The translations under genes were made by a program, and so were the position numbers. Shown here in pieces: positions 17,034 to 29,552 of a DNA stretch of 64,000 nucleotides (position 1 is its first letter; each line of letters begins with the position of its first letter). Under the pieces are notes generated by a model that was given only the letters and a program-made list of their open reading frames with translations, was not told the DNA's origin and searched no databases. The DNA is taken from NCBI RefSeq assembly GCF_007988865.1, contig NZ_BJUY01000004.1:1-64000 (forward strand), in the 5' to 3' direction. This DNA is from Alkalibacterium kapii (lineage in GTDB: Bacteria > Bacillota > Bacilli > Lactobacillales > Carnobacteriaceae_A).

Positions 17034-19253
17034 TTATGTTGTTATCCGTTTGACAGAATAGACATCAGGAACAGATTTAACTTTATCAACGATCTGTTCA
17101 AGCTCTTTAAGGTTCTGTATAGCAATTGTAAATTTTATAATTGCCGTCCCATTCTTGTCGACACGACCATTGATATTACTCAATTTGTTCGTCTGAGAAT
17201 TAATAACTTGAAGGATCTCATTTAAGAACCCACTACGGTCAAATCCTTCCACTTGTACTTCTGCATTATAATCCTTGTTTGCATTGGACTCGGTCGATTC
17301 CCATTCAACATCGATCAGTCGTTCCTGGGTTTCATTAGAAGAATACAGGTTGGGACAATCTTTTCTATGGATCGATACCCCGCGTCCTCGTGTGATGTAT
17401 CCAACGATTTCATCTCCTGGGACAGGATTACAGCATTTACTCAAACGAACCAGTAGATTATCAGCACCCTGAATCACGACACCGCCCTCATGCCGTATCT
17501 TCATTCGTTCAGGTTCAGTTTTGTTTTTCAACTCAATATTACTTGATTTCTCATCCAGTTCATATGTCTCTTTTTCACGTTCCCGCCGTTCTTTTTCTGT
17601 GAGCCGATTAGCGACGGTTACGCTTTTCACTTCACCATATCCAATACCGGCATACAAATCATCTATGGTCTGAAAATTAAACCGTTCAGCTGTTTTTTTC
17701 AATTTATCTTTTTTCAAGATATCTTTTGGACTGAATTCCATTTCAAGCAGTAATTTTTCAAGTATTTCTTTCCCACGCTCGATATTCTGTTCTTTTTCCT
17801 GCGTCTTGAAAAAACGCTTGATTTTATTTCTGGCTTTTGACGTATTAACATAATTCAACCAGTCTCTACTTGGCCCAAAAGAATTAGCTGATGTCAGCAT
17901 TTCCACAATATCGCCCGTCTTTAATTTATAATTCAGCGGCACGATTTTTCCGTTCACTTTGGCTCCCATAGACTTGTTTCCTACCTCAGTATGAACATGG
18001 TAGGCAAAATCCAGCGTACTGGAACCGCTTGGCAGTTCCATCACATCTCCTTTGGGACTGAATACATAGACTTTATCTTTGAAAATATCCTGTTTGATTG
18101 AATCCATGAAATCACTGGCATCACGCGATTCACTTTGAAGTTCCAATATATCCCGAAACCAGGAGATGTGTTCACTCAATTCATCATTATCGATTTTTTG
18201 GGTGATTCCTTCTTTATAGGCCCAATGTGCAGCAACGCCATACTCAGCGATTTCATGCATTTTCATCGTTCTGATCTGTACTTCCAGTGGCGTGGCATTA
18301 GGTCCTAGAACAGTTGTATGGAGAGACTGATACATATTTGATTTTGGCATCGCAATATAATCTTTGAAACGGCCTGGCATCGGTTTCCACCGGGTATGAA
18401 TGGCACCCAGCACTGCATAACAATCTTTTATCGAGTCTACGATGATACGGATAGCCAGTAAATCATAAATCTCATTAAACTGTTTTTTCTGACTTTTCAT
18501 CTTTTTATAGATCGAGTAAATATGTTTGGGTCTGCCGGTAATTTGAGCTTCGATATCCAGCTCTTTTACCGATTGATTGATTGCAGTTTTAGCGTCATCA
18601 ATGTAACGTTCTCTGTCTTCACGCCTAGCGTTCATAAGATGGACAATGCGGTAATACTGCTGAGGATTCAAATATCTCAGCGATGTATCTTCCAGTTCCC
18701 ACTTTATGCGATTGATCCCCAGACGATCTGCTAAAGGCGCATAAATATCCAAGGTTTCTTTCGCTATTTCACGTTGTTTTTCAGGACGATGATGTTTAAG
18801 CGTGCGCATGTTATGCACTCTATCTGCCAGTTTTACAAGGATGACACGAACATCCTGCGCCATAGCTAAAAGCATTTTTCTATGGTTTTCTGCTTGATGT
18901 TCCTGTTTGGACTTGAACTTGATCTTACCTAATTTTGTTACACCATCGACAAGATCTGCAACTTCTGGAGTAAATATCTCAGCTAAATCACTATACGTAT
19001 ACTCTGTATCTTCAACGACATCATGTAAAAACCCCGTCGCAACAGTAACAGGATCCATTTTAAGTTCAGCAAGAATACCTGCAACCTGTACTGGATGCAT
19101 GATATATTCTTCTCCTGATTTTCTCATTTGACCTTCATGAGCTTCATTCGCCATGTCATATGCCTTTTTCACAAAACTGACATGTTCACTTGTCATATAA
19201 GTCAGGCATAGAGCAATGACTTCCTGAGGCGTATAATCTTTATTTTGTGGCAT
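17034..19253 (-). CDS. relA: Bifunctional (p)ppGpp synthetase/hydrolase (Rel/RSH)
   Basis: A 739-aa long RSH protein. The hydrolase HD domain has HD at 77-78 and ED at 81-82 (LHDVVEDTEYT), the synthetase domain has RPKHIYSIYKKM and IAMPKSNMYQSLHTT, and TGS (VFSPKGDVMELPSGSSTLDF), zinc-finger/helical (SKCCNPVPGDEIVGY) and ACT domains follow. Both activities look intact, so it should make and remove the alarmone of the stringent response on ribosomes. The ATG at 19253 follows GAAGGTG; the earlier ATG overlaps no ribosome binding site. Confidence 0.95.
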   Translation of the reverse strand: MPQNKDYTPQEVIALCLTYMTSEHVSFVKKAYDMANEAHEGQMRKSGEEYIMHPVQVAGILAELKMDPVTVATGFLHDVVEDTEYTYSDLAEIFTPEVADLVDGVTKLGKIKFKSKQEHQAENHRKMLLAMAQDVRVILVKLADRVHNMRTLKHHRPEKQREIAKETLDIYAPLADRLGINRIKWELEDTSLRYLNPQQYYRIVHLMNARREDRERYIDDAKTAINQSVKELDIEAQITGRPKHIYSIYKKMKSQKKQFNEIYDLLAIRIIVDSIKDCYAVLGAIHTRWKPMPGRFKDYIAMPKSNMYQSLHTTVLGPNATPLEVQIRTMKMHEIAEYGVAAHWAYKEGITQKIDNDELSEHISWFRDILELQSESRDASDFMDSIKQDIFKDKVYVFSPKGDVMELPSGSSTLDFAYHVHTEVGNKSMGAKVNGKIVPLNYKLKTGDIVEMLTSANSFGPSRDWLNYVNTSKARNKIKRFFKTQEKEQNIERGKEILEKLLLEMEFSPKDILKKDKLKKTAERFNFQTIDDLYAGIGYGEVKSVTVANRLTEKERREREKETYELDEKSSNIELKNKTEPERMKIRHEGGVVIQGADNLLVRLSKCCNPVPGDEIVGYITRGRGVSIHRKDCPNLYSSNETQERLIDVEWESTESNANKDYNAEVQVEGFDRSGFLNEILQVINSQTNKLSNINGRVDKNGTAIIKFTIAIQNLKELEQIVDKVKSVPDVYSVKRITT

Positions 19254-19299
19254 AGGTATCACCTTCATTCTTTGGGCTTGTCACGTTTACTGTATCTTT

Positions 19300-19335
19300 T
19301 TTACAAGAAAACCAGCACCCTTTGGAGTGCTGGTT
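19300..19335 (-). terminator. Terminator of the CNNM-mpg-DUF3013-prmA-deoC operon
   Basis: AACCAGCAC (19335-19327 on the minus strand) pairs with GTGCTGGTT (19318-19310), followed by TTCTTGTAAAAAA; 9-bp stem, modest U-tract. Confidence 0.75.
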
Positions 19336-19390
19336 ACTTTATTATAAAACTTTTGCTTCTTCACTTCAAGACAGTGCGTTTAAAATCTAT

Positions 19391-20068
19391 TTAATAGTCT
19401 CCTGTAGCTTCATTGCCTTCAACAATCGCAACGCCATTTGACGTGCCGATGCGTGTGGCTCCTGCTTCAATCATTGCTTTAGCATCTTCAATAGATCGGA
19501 CGCCACCAGAAGCTTTGACACCCATCTCTTCACCAACTGTTTTGCGCATTAATTTTACATCCTCGATTGTTGCCCCGCCTGTTGAAAAACCAGTCGAAGT
19601 TTTAACAAAGTCAGCTCCGGCTCTTTTAGCAGCTTCGCAGGCTCTTACTTTTTCATGTTCATTTAAAAGACTTGTTTCAATGATTACTTTTACTAATGCT
19701 TTATTATCTACAGCACTGACAACTGCTTTGATATCATCATAAACCAGGCCATAATCTTCACTTTTCAGTGCACCGATATTAATGACCATATCGACTTCTG
19801 TGGCGCCTTCTTTGACGGCCTGTTCAGCTTCAAAGGCTTTGACTTTAGAAGTGTTGGCTCCTAACGGGAAACCGATGACCGTACATGTTTCAACATTTGA
19901 ATCTTTTAATAAATCCGCTGTATATTTAACCCAGCCAGGATTGATACAAACAGATTTGAAGTTGTATTTTTTGGCATCCAGACAAACCTTCTGAACATCC
20001 ATGTCTGTTGACTCAGGTTTCAATAAGGTGTGGTCGATATATCTTTCAATATTTTCTATATTTTCCAT
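19391..20068 (-). CDS. deoC: Deoxyribose-phosphate aldolase
   Basis: A 225-aa class I aldolase that splits 2-deoxyribose-5-phosphate into glyceraldehyde-3-phosphate and acetaldehyde. Key residues D93 (EVDMVINIG), the Schiff-base lysine K156 ([16 protein letters not shown]) and K185 (GVKASGG) are present. The start is ATG 20068 after AAGGAAGAG. Here it follows prmA by five bases rather than sitting with other nucleoside-catabolism genes. Confidence 0.95.
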   Translation of the reverse strand: MENIENIERYIDHTLLKPESTDMDVQKVCLDAKKYNFKSVCINPGWVKYTADLLKDSNVETCTVIGFPLGANTSKVKAFEAEQAVKEGATEVDMVINIGALKSEDYGLVYDDIKAVVSAVDNKALVKVIIETSLLNEHEKVRACEAAKRAGADFVKTSTGFSTGGATIEDVKLMRKTVGEEMGVKASGGVRSIEDAKAMIEAGATRIGTSNGVAIVEGNEATGDY

Positions 20069-20073
20069 TTTTT

Positions 20074-21027
20074 TCACTCTTCCTTTTTTATTTTTTTGGA
20101 GATAATAGCTACCCAATCTTTCATCTGATTGATCTGCAATATTTCAAAATCATGCTCAAGTAAAGATTCAATAACTTTATCTTTTTTATCCATAATAATA
20201 CCAGAAGCAATAAAGTACCCATTATCCTCTAGACGTTCATACGCGTCAGGAATAAAAGGCAGAATAACTTCTGTCAAAATATTTGCTGCGATAATATCTG
20301 CTTTTGCATTGATACCTTTGAGCAGGTCATTGGCTCTGACTTGAATGATTTCTTCAAGCTTATTCAATTTGATATTATCTCTGGCGGATTTCACTGCAAC
20401 TTCATCCAGGTCATACGCATGCACTTCTTTTGCACCAAACAGATGGGCAGCGATAGACAATATCCCAGACCCTGTCCCTACGTCAAAGAGTTTTGCTTCA
20501 GGAAAAACGCAGGTTTCCAGTGCCTGCAGGCATAATTGAGTCGTTGGATGTGTGCCGGTCCCAAAAGCGAGTCCGGGATCCAGATAAGCTACCCGCTCAT
20601 CACTAAAACTTTTCTCATAGGTTTCCCACTGTGGAACAATAGTTAAAAACCGCGTGACATTTACTGGATGATAATGTTTTTTCCAGGCACTGGACCACTC
20701 TTCTACTTTAACATCATTAATTGTAATAGACAAGTGATCGATTGCAATGCCATAATTATTTAACTCTTTTATTTGATGAGTGAGATCTTTTTCAATTCTA
20801 TCCAGCTCATCATATTCAGTAAAGTAGCCTTTAATAATCACTCCGTCTTCCGGAAAATCTTTTTCGTCCAGATCCCATAACGTATCCTCACAATATTCTG
20901 GTAACTGCAGAAAATCATGACGATCACTGATGGACACGCCAGATGAACCGAGTTCCATTAGGATAGAGGATACAGCTTCTTTGGCCTCATTATTTACTGC
21001 AACACTAAATTCTTTCCACTCCGTCAT
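20074..21027 (-). CDS. prmA: Ribosomal protein L11 methyltransferase
   Basis: A 317-aa SAM-dependent enzyme methylating ribosomal protein L11. The SAM-binding motif I reads [16 protein letters not shown] and the catalytic-region motif [11 protein letters not shown] follows. N-terminal substrate-recognition domain about 110 residues. The start at 21027 is set by AAAGG nine nt upstream; the gene overlaps the 3' end of the DUF3013 gene by about 23 bp. Confidence 0.94.
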   Translation of the reverse strand: MTEWKEFSVAVNNEAKEAVSSILMELGSSGVSISDRHDFLQLPEYCEDTLWDLDEKDFPEDGVIIKGYFTEYDELDRIEKDLTHQIKELNNYGIAIDHLSITINDVKVEEWSSAWKKHYHPVNVTRFLTIVPQWETYEKSFSDERVAYLDPGLAFGTGTHPTTQLCLQALETCVFPEAKLFDVGTGSGILSIAAHLFGAKEVHAYDLDEVAVKSARDNIKLNKLEEIIQVRANDLLKGINAKADIIAANILTEVILPFIPDAYERLEDNGYFIASGIIMDKKDKVIESLLEHDFEILQINQMKDWVAIISKKIKKEE

Positions 21028-21556
21028 CCTTCTCATCCTTTTTCAGCTTCTCAAAAAACGACCGTTCATCTTCAGGATCAAATAACAGCTTTTCTTCGCT
21101 GTACCGTCCTGTTTTTTTCATCGTATCGATCATGTTTTGAAGATTTTTATTTTCCCATGTCAGAACAAATGAATCAGCGAAATCATCCTCTAGAAATTCA
21201 TTCAAATCCACTTCACCTTTTTTAGTTGTGTAATTCAACTTTCTAAGAATAGCATCAACATAGCCTTTATCGATTCCAGTGTAACTATCCATTGAAAATG
21301 ACGCTAAATAGTTTTGAGGCTTGACATGGCTCAACGCGGGATCATAAAAGCAAATGACATCTTCAAACTGGACAAGTCCGGGTTGATTGTTCTTACCAAG
21401 CATATCCTGCACTTGGATCGATTCGTCTGTTTCGACATAAAAAGTCAAATATAGCTCAACTAAATTTTTTTTACTGTCTTTGATGATCTTCCATTTAAAA
21501 TTAGGTAACATCGTCTTTAATTGATCATCAATATATTCTGATAAATCATTGGACAT
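21005..21556 (-). CDS. DUF3013 family protein
   Basis: A 183-aa soluble protein found in Lactobacillales, commonly directly upstream of prmA as here. Visible features are an acidic, mixed alpha/beta composition with no membrane segment and no catalytic motif I recognise. The start at 21556 follows AAAGGGGAA. It sits between mpg and prmA and overlaps prmA, so it is co-transcribed. Function unknown. Confidence 0.82.
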   Translation of the reverse strand: MSNDLSEYIDDQLKTMLPNFKWKIIKDSKKNLVELYLTFYVETDESIQVQDMLGKNNQPGLVQFEDVICFYDPALSHVKPQNYLASFSMDSYTGIDKGYVDAILRKLNYTTKKGEVDLNEFLEDDFADSFVLTWENKNLQNMIDTMKKTGRYSEEKLLFDPEDERSFFEKLKKDEKDDGVERI

Positions 21557-21569
21557 TATAATTCCCCTT

Positions 21570-22205
21570 TCAGTGTAACACAGCATCCCAGCCGTTATCC
21601 ACTCGAGACGTTCCTTTTCTCCTTGACACATAAGGATTTCCTTTTACAGTGAAACGTAGTGGTGTGTGTGTCCATATGCCTTTATTCGGTATGCCGATAC
21701 GTTCTGATTCTTCGATTATCAGAGGGACTCTTTTCTCACTTGCATCGATACGAAGGGCAGGTTCTAGAATAGACGTTCCATGTTCTTCCATAGTTATTCC
21801 CATTGCTTTTGTGAGTTTTCCAGGACCGTTAGTAAGTTCTGTCCCCCGTTTGCCCCGTCTTTCTGCCATAACACTTGATCCTTCCAGCGGTTCTACTGCT
21901 CTAATAAGAACCGCCTGGGGGTTACCTTCTTCTTTAGTGACCACATTCAATAAATGATGGGTATGCATTTTATAAATATATATGGTTCCTGCCGGTTCAT
22001 ACATGGCTTCCATTCTGGGGGTGCGTTTATAATTGTAACTGTGGCAGGCTTGATCTTCAACACCCAAATAGGCTTCAGTTTCAACTATATAACCTGACGT
22101 GACTGCTCCCTTAATTTCATTGACCAACAGACACCCTAAAAGTTGTTTAGCTACATCCACTGTCTCTAAAGATCCATTTGTCAAAAAAGACATTTCAAAA
22201 ATCAT
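21570..22205 (-). CDS. 3-methyladenine DNA glycosylase (AAG/Mpg family)
   Basis: A 211-aa alkylpurine glycosylase. Family blocks are visible: LLGCLLVNE, IVETEAYLGVEDQACHSYN (with the catalytic glutamate), the YIYKMHTHHLLNVVT region (family YxYG...NVV) and AVLIRAVEPLEG, then LTNGPGKLTKAMGI. It repairs alkylated bases. 18 bp downstream of the CNNM gene and 13 bp upstream of DUF3013, it belongs to the same operon. Confidence 0.92.
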   Translation of the reverse strand: MIFEMSFLTNGSLETVDVAKQLLGCLLVNEIKGAVTSGYIVETEAYLGVEDQACHSYNYKRTPRMEAMYEPAGTIYIYKMHTHHLLNVVTKEEGNPQAVLIRAVEPLEGSSVMAERRGKRGTELTNGPGKLTKAMGITMEEHGTSILEPALRIDASEKRVPLIIEESERIGIPNKGIWTHTPLRFTVKGNPYVSRRKGTSRVDNGWDAVLH

Positions 22206-22223
22206 CCATTCTACTTCTTGTTA

Positions 22224-23501
22224 TTATTCTTCATCGACATCAGAAGGCAAGTAATCAATTTGAACTTCCAGCACGCGCCTGTTTCTTAAGGCAGTCACTG
22301 ACACTTTCATATTATAATATTTAAAAGAATCACCGACTTGTGGGAATTGACCTAACTCTTCAATAACAAAGCCACTGACTGAGTTTGATATATACTTCTC
22401 ATGTCCAGGTATTCCGAACAGCTCAAATATTTTTTCCAAGCTGGCTGTTCCTTTGATTTTATATCGTTTTCCCGCTTTCAATTCAACGATTTCTTCATCA
22501 ATAATGTCCGACTCATCCCATATTTCTCCAACCAGTTCTTCCAGTACGTCTTCCATTGTTGCGATACCAATTGTCCCGCCATGTTCATCTGTTACGATCG
22601 CCATATGAGTTTTGCTCTGCTGCATATATCTAAGCAGTCTCGACAGATTCATCACCGGAGGAACAAAAATAACGTCTTTTACAACGGAAAGTAAGTATTT
22701 GGCGCTGTTTTCACTTTGCTTTGATCTTAAATATCTATTGAAGTCTTTTTCGTGCAGAACACCCAAGACGTTGTCTATAGACTCATCATATACTATCAGG
22801 CGTGAATAATTATGTTTCATAAACAATTCTTCGATCTCCTGATCTGTGGAGTCAAGTTCGAAACTTACAACATCCACACGAGGAGTGAGTATCGTGGATA
22901 CCTCCATGTCATCAAATTCTATAGCTGATTTAACCAGCTGACTTTCATGATCCTCAATACTGCCACCGCTTTCAGCTTCATCTACGATTGAAAGCAGTTC
23001 ATCTTCACTTATTATCTCTATTTGATCTAAATGAAACACTTTATCGAGCATGAGTTTCCATTTTTTAAGTATCCATAAAACAGGTTTAAATACATTCATC
23101 AGAAAATAGATATAGGGAGTCGACGACTTTGCAAACGTTTCACTCTTAGCTTTGGCAACTGATTTAGGTGTGATTTCTCCAAAAATAAGGATGATGATCG
23201 TCATGACTACTGTGGCAATCGTTGGACCATATACTGGAAACCAGTTAACAAAAAGCAATGTGGCCATGGCAGACATGGCGATATTAACAATATTGTTTCC
23301 GATCAGTATAGTTGATAGGACAGAGTCAAAATTTTCCGCTAACTTGAGCGTCTTTAGAGAGCGTTTATCACCTTTTTCAGCTTCGTTTCTAAGCCTTATC
23401 CGATTAGCTGAGGTAAAAGCAGTTTCTGAAGAAGAAAAGTAAGCAGACAACAAAACAAGGGCTGCTAATATGATGATACTCCTTATATTATCACTATCCA
23501 T
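22224..23501 (-). CDS. CNNM/CorC-type membrane transporter (hemolysin family) with CBS pair
   Basis: A 425-aa protein with a DUF21 membrane domain of about 140 residues (SAYFSSSETAFTSANR near the start and IFGEITPKSVA near its end), a CBS-domain pair (about 200-330, including TPRVDVVSFE and DEHGGTIGIATMEDVLEELVGEI in overlapping pieces) and a C-terminal CorC_HlyC domain. Such proteins export Mg2+ or related ions; the old name hemolysin is historical. First gene of the operon that ends with deoC. Two TATAAT-like boxes precede it but the -35 is unclear. Confidence 0.9.
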   Translation of the reverse strand: MDSDNIRSIIILAALVLLSAYFSSSETAFTSANRIRLRNEAEKGDKRSLKTLKLAENFDSVLSTILIGNNIVNIAMSAMATLLFVNWFPVYGPTIATVVMTIIILIFGEITPKSVAKAKSETFAKSSTPYIYFLMNVFKPVLWILKKWKLMLDKVFHLDQIEIISEDELLSIVDEAESGGSIEDHESQLVKSAIEFDDMEVSTILTPRVDVVSFELDSTDQEIEELFMKHNYSRLIVYDESIDNVLGVLHEKDFNRYLRSKQSENSAKYLLSVVKDVIFVPPVMNLSRLLRYMQQSKTHMAIVTDEHGGTIGIATMEDVLEELVGEIWDESDIIDEEIVELKAGKRYKIKGTASLEKIFELFGIPGHEKYISNSVSGFVIEELGQFPQVGDSFKYYNMKVSVTALRNRRVLEVQIDYLPSDVDEE

Positions 23502-23633
23502 TTAATCGCATTCCTACTTTCATCGTTTTTCCCTTTTATTATATCATAGATTATATTGAATCTTTAGTATCACGCGAAAAAAGTCACAAGAAAAGTCTGT
23601 AAATCCCTCTAACATCTTCCCGTGCGATTTCAC

Positions 23634-23690
23634 ATAAGCAAAAAACTTCCATCACTTACCGCTTTAAGGCTGAAAAAATGATGGAAGTTT
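23634..23690 (-). terminator. lepA terminator
   Basis: A 12-bp perfect stem: AAACTTCCATCA (23690-23679 on the minus strand) with TGATGGAAGTTT (23654-23643), loop of 24 nt, then TTTGCTT. Confidence 0.8.
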
Positions 23691-23738
23691 CTCATATTTA
23701 AAATCAATTACTTGTCAGTGATATTTGTCAATCAATAT

Positions 23739-25562
23739 TTATTCTTCATCCAAGTCCAAAACGGCCATGAAAGCCTCCTGAGGAATTTCTACGTTTCCAA
23801 CATTTTTCATTCGTTTTTTACCGGCTTTTTGTTTCTTCAAAAGTTTCTGACGACGTGTGACGTCACCACCATATAATTTAGCTGTTACGTCTTTGCGGTA
23901 AGCTTTGACCGTTGAACGTGCCACAATACTCTGACCGATCGTGGCTTGTATCGGAATCTCAAATTGCTGTCTTGGTATCGTTTTTTTCAATTGTTCTACA
24001 ACTGCTCGTCCGCGGTCATATGAGAAATCTTTGTGAACGATGAAACTCAGTGCATCCACTCTTTCGCCGTGGATCAGTATGTCCATTTTCACTAAATTAC
24101 TTTCGCGATAACCAGCCTCACTATAGTCCAGGGAAGCATACCCCTTGGTACTGGATTTTAACCGGTCAAAAAAGTCGTAAACAATTTCAGAAAGCGGAAT
24201 ATTATAGACAACATTTACTCTGACATCATCCAGATATTCCATTGTGAGAAATTCACCGCGCTTACGCTGTGATATCTCCATCACAGCCCCAACGTAATCA
24301 TTGGGTACAGTGACCGTCGCTTTGACATAAGGTTCTTCGATCGTTTCCACTTCCTGAGGTTCAGGCATCTCAGAAGGATTGGAGACCATCAGTGTTTCAC
24401 CGTCTGTTTTATTGATTTTGTAAATAACAGAAGGAGCAGTAGTGATCAGGTCTAAATTAAATTCCCGTTCAAGTCGCTCCTGAACAACGTCCATATGAAG
24501 CATGCCCAAGAAACCGCAGCGGAAACCGAAACCTAATGCCTGAGACGTCTCTGCTTCATACTGCAAAGCTGCATCATTTAACTGTAAGCGTTCAAGTGCT
24601 TCTCTCAAGTCGACATACTTGGACGAATCGGTTGGATACATTCCACAAAAAACCATGGGATTCATATTCCGGTAACCTGGCAAAGGTTTTTCAGTAGGAT
24701 TTTCAGCCAGAGTGACGGTATCTCCTACTCGAGCATCCCGAACGGTTTTGATGTTTGCTGTAACATACCCAACATCACCTACCATGAGATAGTCACGTTC
24801 GACCGGCTTAGGAGAAAACACCCCAATTTCAGTTACTTCAAATGTTTTGTCGTTACTCATTAATTTTATGGTGTCGCCCTTTTTCAGTACGCCATCCATC
24901 AAGCGAACACTCAACACCACGCCTCTATAAGGGTCGTAGGCAGAATCAAAAATCATAGCTTTCAAAGGATTATCGATATCGCCTTCTGGAGCGGGGACTT
25001 TTTCGACGATCTGCTCTAAAATATCTTCTATCCCTATGCCTGTTTTAGCACTAGTCAGTACCGCTTCGCTGGCATCTAAACCAATGACATCTTCAACCTC
25101 ATTGCGAACACGTTCAGGATCAGCAGAAGGTAAATCGATTTTGTTGATGACAGGTAATATTTCCAAATCATTATCTAAAGCCAGATAAACGTTTGCTAAA
25201 GTCTGGGCTTCTACACCCTGAGCGGCATCAACGACCAGTACAGCCCCTTCACAGGCAGCCAGACTTCTGGAAACTTCATACGTAAAGTCCACGTGTCCTG
25301 GTGTATCAATGAGATGAAGAATATATGTTTCTCCATTTTTAGATTTGTAAACAACTTCTACTGTGTTTAATTTTATTGTAATGCCTCGTTCGCGCTCAAG
25401 ATCCATTGAGTCAAGTAACTGCTCCTGCATCTCCCGATCAGCAACGGTGTGAGTCAGCTGGAGTATACGATCCGCAAGCGTAGATTTACCGTGATCAATG
25501 TGAGCGATGATAGAAAAGTTTCGAATTTGTTTTTGTCTTTCTCTCGCTTTTTTTTTATCCAT
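23739..25562 (-). CDS. lepA: Elongation factor 4 (LepA)
   Basis: A 607-aa translational GTPase that back-translocates or rescues stalled ribosomes. G motifs are clear: G1 [10 protein letters not shown], switch [10 protein letters not shown] and G4 NKIDLPSA. The LepA C-terminal domain (Lys-rich, [14 protein letters not shown]) is present. Full length. It has its own promoter and terminator, downstream of dnaJ but not co-transcribed by sequence. Confidence 0.97.
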   Translation of the reverse strand: MDKKKARERQKQIRNFSIIAHIDHGKSTLADRILQLTHTVADREMQEQLLDSMDLERERGITIKLNTVEVVYKSKNGETYILHLIDTPGHVDFTYEVSRSLAACEGAVLVVDAAQGVEAQTLANVYLALDNDLEILPVINKIDLPSADPERVRNEVEDVIGLDASEAVLTSAKTGIGIEDILEQIVEKVPAPEGDIDNPLKAMIFDSAYDPYRGVVLSVRLMDGVLKKGDTIKLMSNDKTFEVTEIGVFSPKPVERDYLMVGDVGYVTANIKTVRDARVGDTVTLAENPTEKPLPGYRNMNPMVFCGMYPTDSSKYVDLREALERLQLNDAALQYEAETSQALGFGFRCGFLGMLHMDVVQERLEREFNLDLITTAPSVIYKINKTDGETLMVSNPSEMPEPQEVETIEEPYVKATVTVPNDYVGAVMEISQRKRGEFLTMEYLDDVRVNVVYNIPLSEIVYDFFDRLKSSTKGYASLDYSEAGYRESNLVKMDILIHGERVDALSFIVHKDFSYDRGRAVVEQLKKTIPRQQFEIPIQATIGQSIVARSTVKAYRKDVTAKLYGGDVTRRQKLLKKQKAGKKRMKNVGNVEIPQEAFMAVLDLDEE

Positions 25563-25599
25563 TTATTTATATCCTCATTCCTCTAAAACATTCTTACCT

Positions 25600-25628
25600 A
25601 TTATACCAACGATTGAACCATAGTACAA
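25600..25628 (-). promoter_or_regulatory. lepA promoter
   Basis: TTGTAC (25628-25623), 17-bp spacer, TATAAT (25605-25600) on the minus strand, 38 bp upstream of the start codon. Confidence 0.8.
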
Positions 25629-25723
25629 TTACTTTACTATTAATATAAACCCCTGGACCGCTTTTTACAGACCAAAAATGCTATTTGAAAATGGTATGCT
25701 TAATCGTTTATAAAACTGTTAAA

Positions 25724-25778
25724 GGTAAAATTAAAGAGAAGAGGACCGCTCACAATCAATATGGTGTCACTCTTCTCT
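25724..25778 (-). terminator. dnaJ terminator
   Basis: AGAGAAGAG (25778-25770 minus strand) pairs with CTCTTCTCT (25743-25735), long loop with inner pairing, followed by TTAATTTTACC. Moderate quality. Confidence 0.6.
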
Positions 25779-25792
25779 TATTATGTTTTTTT

Positions 25793-26947
25793 CTAACGTT
25801 TATCTTTGAAAGCATCTTTGACTTTCGAGAAGAAAGAACTGTCTCCCTGTTCGACGACTTTTTTGTAATCGCCTGCTTGAGCAAATTCTCTCAAGTGTTC
25901 TGCCTGGCTTTCTGTCAGACTATCTGGAATAACGACCTTCACTTTAATATGCTGATCACCATTGCCTGATCCTCTTAATCTTGGTGAGCCTTTCCCTTTC
26001 AATCGGAATGTCGTACCTGGTTGAGTTCCTGCAGGTATTTTAAACTTAACTTTACCATGAACAGTAGGAACCTCCAGCTCATCACCTAACGTTGCCTGAA
26101 CCATATTGATAGGAAGTTCGTAGTAAATTTCGGCCCCTCGACGTTCGAATGTCTTCGAAGCTTTCACTCTAAAGATCACATATAAATCGCCATAAGGTCC
26201 TCCGTTTTCTCCGGCATCTCCCTGATTCTGCAGACGCATCTGATTTCCATCTTCTACTCCAGCGGGTACAGTGACTTTCACAGAATGCTGCTGTTTTGTA
26301 TGACCTTCGCCATGACAAACTGGACATTTCTCTTTTATCTCTTTACCCGTTCCATTACACGTAGGACAGACTTGTTGTGTCATTACGCGGCCAAAAGGGG
26401 TATTTCTTTCTGCATTGATCGTTCCAGACCCTTGACATGTTGAACACGTTTGAGGACTTGTTCCAGGTTTTGCCCCACTTCCGTTACAGTTATCACATTC
26501 TTCTTCACGTTTGTAACGAATCGTCGTTTCTTTACCGAATATAGCTTCTTCAAATTCAAGATCCATAACATACTGCAGGTCTTCACCTTGTCGAGGGGCG
26601 TTAGGGTTTCTGCGTCTTCCGCCTCCGCCAAAGAACTGGTCGAATATATCTTCGAATCCACCCCCGCCAAAGCCGCCGCCTCCGAAACCGCCACCGCCAA
26701 AGCCGCCGGCTCCAAAATTTGGATCAGTAGAGGCATGGCCGTACTGGTCATAGGCTGCTCGCTTTTGTTCGTCACTTAACACTTCATAAGCTTCAGATAT
26801 TTTCTTGAATTTATCCTCAGCGCCGGCTTCTTTATTGATATCCGGGTGGTATTTTTTTGAAAGCTTACGGTATGCTTTTTTTATTTCTGCTTGAGAAGCA
26901 TCTTTAGATACGCCAAGCAGCTTATAAAAATCTTCTTTCTCAGCCAT
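25793..26947 (-). CDS. dnaJ: Chaperone protein DnaJ
   Basis: A 384-aa type I J-protein that stimulates DnaK ATPase. J-domain with HPD at [10 protein letters not shown], a Gly/Phe linker with repeated GGGFGGG, four zinc-finger CxxCxGxG repeats ([32 protein letters not shown]), and the C-terminal substrate domain. GGAGG precedes the ATG. A good terminator lies between dnaK and this gene, so its supply may depend on read-through. Confidence 0.97.
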   Translation of the reverse strand: MAEKEDFYKLLGVSKDASQAEIKKAYRKLSKKYHPDINKEAGAEDKFKKISEAYEVLSDEQKRAAYDQYGHASTDPNFGAGGFGGGGFGGGGFGGGGFEDIFDQFFGGGGRRRNPNAPRQGEDLQYVMDLEFEEAIFGKETTIRYKREEECDNCNGSGAKPGTSPQTCSTCQGSGTINAERNTPFGRVMTQQVCPTCNGTGKEIKEKCPVCHGEGHTKQQHSVKVTVPAGVEDGNQMRLQNQGDAGENGGPYGDLYVIFRVKASKTFERRGAEIYYELPINMVQATLGDELEVPTVHGKVKFKIPAGTQPGTTFRLKGKGSPRLRGSGNGDQHIKVKVVIPDSLTESQAEHLREFAQAGDYKKVVEQGDSSFFSKVKDAFKDKR

Positions 26948-27019
26948 AGTATTCCTCCATCGTTGTCTTCTCTATCATTATTTCTTCTGCTCTCTTTAGA
27001 TTATATCTTGTCAGAAGAA

Positions 27020-27075
27020 TATCAAAAAGAAAGAAAGCACTTGTTGAAAAACAAGCAAAGTGCTTTCTTCTTTTT
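27020..27075 (-). terminator. Terminator between dnaK and dnaJ
   Basis: AAGAAAGCACTT (minus strand 27069-27058) pairs with AAGTGCTTTCTT (27042-27031), 12 bp, with an inner CTTGTT/AACAAG helix, followed by TCTTTTTG. Strong intrinsic terminator inside the heat-shock group. Confidence 0.85.
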
Positions 27076-27087
27076 GTGACTCAACTT

Positions 27088-28926
<1,839 letters not shown>

Positions 28927-28950
28927 TTATCTCACCTTTACTTTTATATT

Positions 28951-29532
28951 TTATAATGTTACGGATACTTTTGCTGCACGCAGGACGCGTTCATGCAATT
29001 TATACCCTTTTTCAAAAACTTGTGCGACTTCATTACTTTCCTGACCTTCATTGGCAGGCACTTGTGTGTATGCTTCATGGAAGTTTGGATCGAATGGTTC
29101 ACCTAAGGGATCGATCACTTCGATTCCTTCTTTTTTGAAAGCTTCCAGGAAACTGTTATAGACCATTTCGATTCCTTTTTTCAAACTTTCCGAAGCTTCA
29201 GTATCTGCTTCTATAGTCAGCGCTCTTTCCAAGTTGTCAAGTACAGGAATCAGTTCTTTCGCCAGTGACTGTGAACTATAGCGTATCAAATCCTGTCGTT
29301 CACGATCATTACGTTTTCGTATGTTCGCCAGCTCTGCCTGTAACCGCAAGTAACGGTCTGTTACTTCATCTAACTCTTCGTGAACTTTTTCAAGCTCTGA
29401 CTTTTCTGTATCGGAAGTGCTTGATGAACCGTCTGTTTCTTCAGTAGCGTTCACTGATTCTATATCGACAATTTCTTCATCGACAGTCTGATTTGTTTCT
29501 TCTTGCTGGTGTTTCTCTTTATTGTCTTTCAA
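28951..29532 (-). CDS. grpE: GrpE nucleotide exchange factor
   Basis: A 193-aa co-chaperone releasing ADP from DnaK. An acidic N-terminal tail of about 60 residues is followed by the coiled coil and the GrpE signature PVLDNLERALTIE and VYNSFLEAFKKEGIEVIDPLG (split) region. The start is TTG at 29532 with GAGGAAGAGA upstream; no ATG fits. Confidence 0.95.
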   Translation of the reverse strand: MKDNKEKHQQEETNQTVDEEIVDIESVNATEETDGSSSTSDTEKSELEKVHEELDEVTDRYLRLQAELANIRKRNDRERQDLIRYSSQSLAKELIPVLDNLERALTIEADTEASESLKKGIEMVYNSFLEAFKKEGIEVIDPLGEPFDPNFHEAYTQVPANEGQESNEVAQVFEKGYKLHERVLRAAKVSVTL

Positions 29533-29552
29533 ATCTCTTCCTCATTTCCTGA

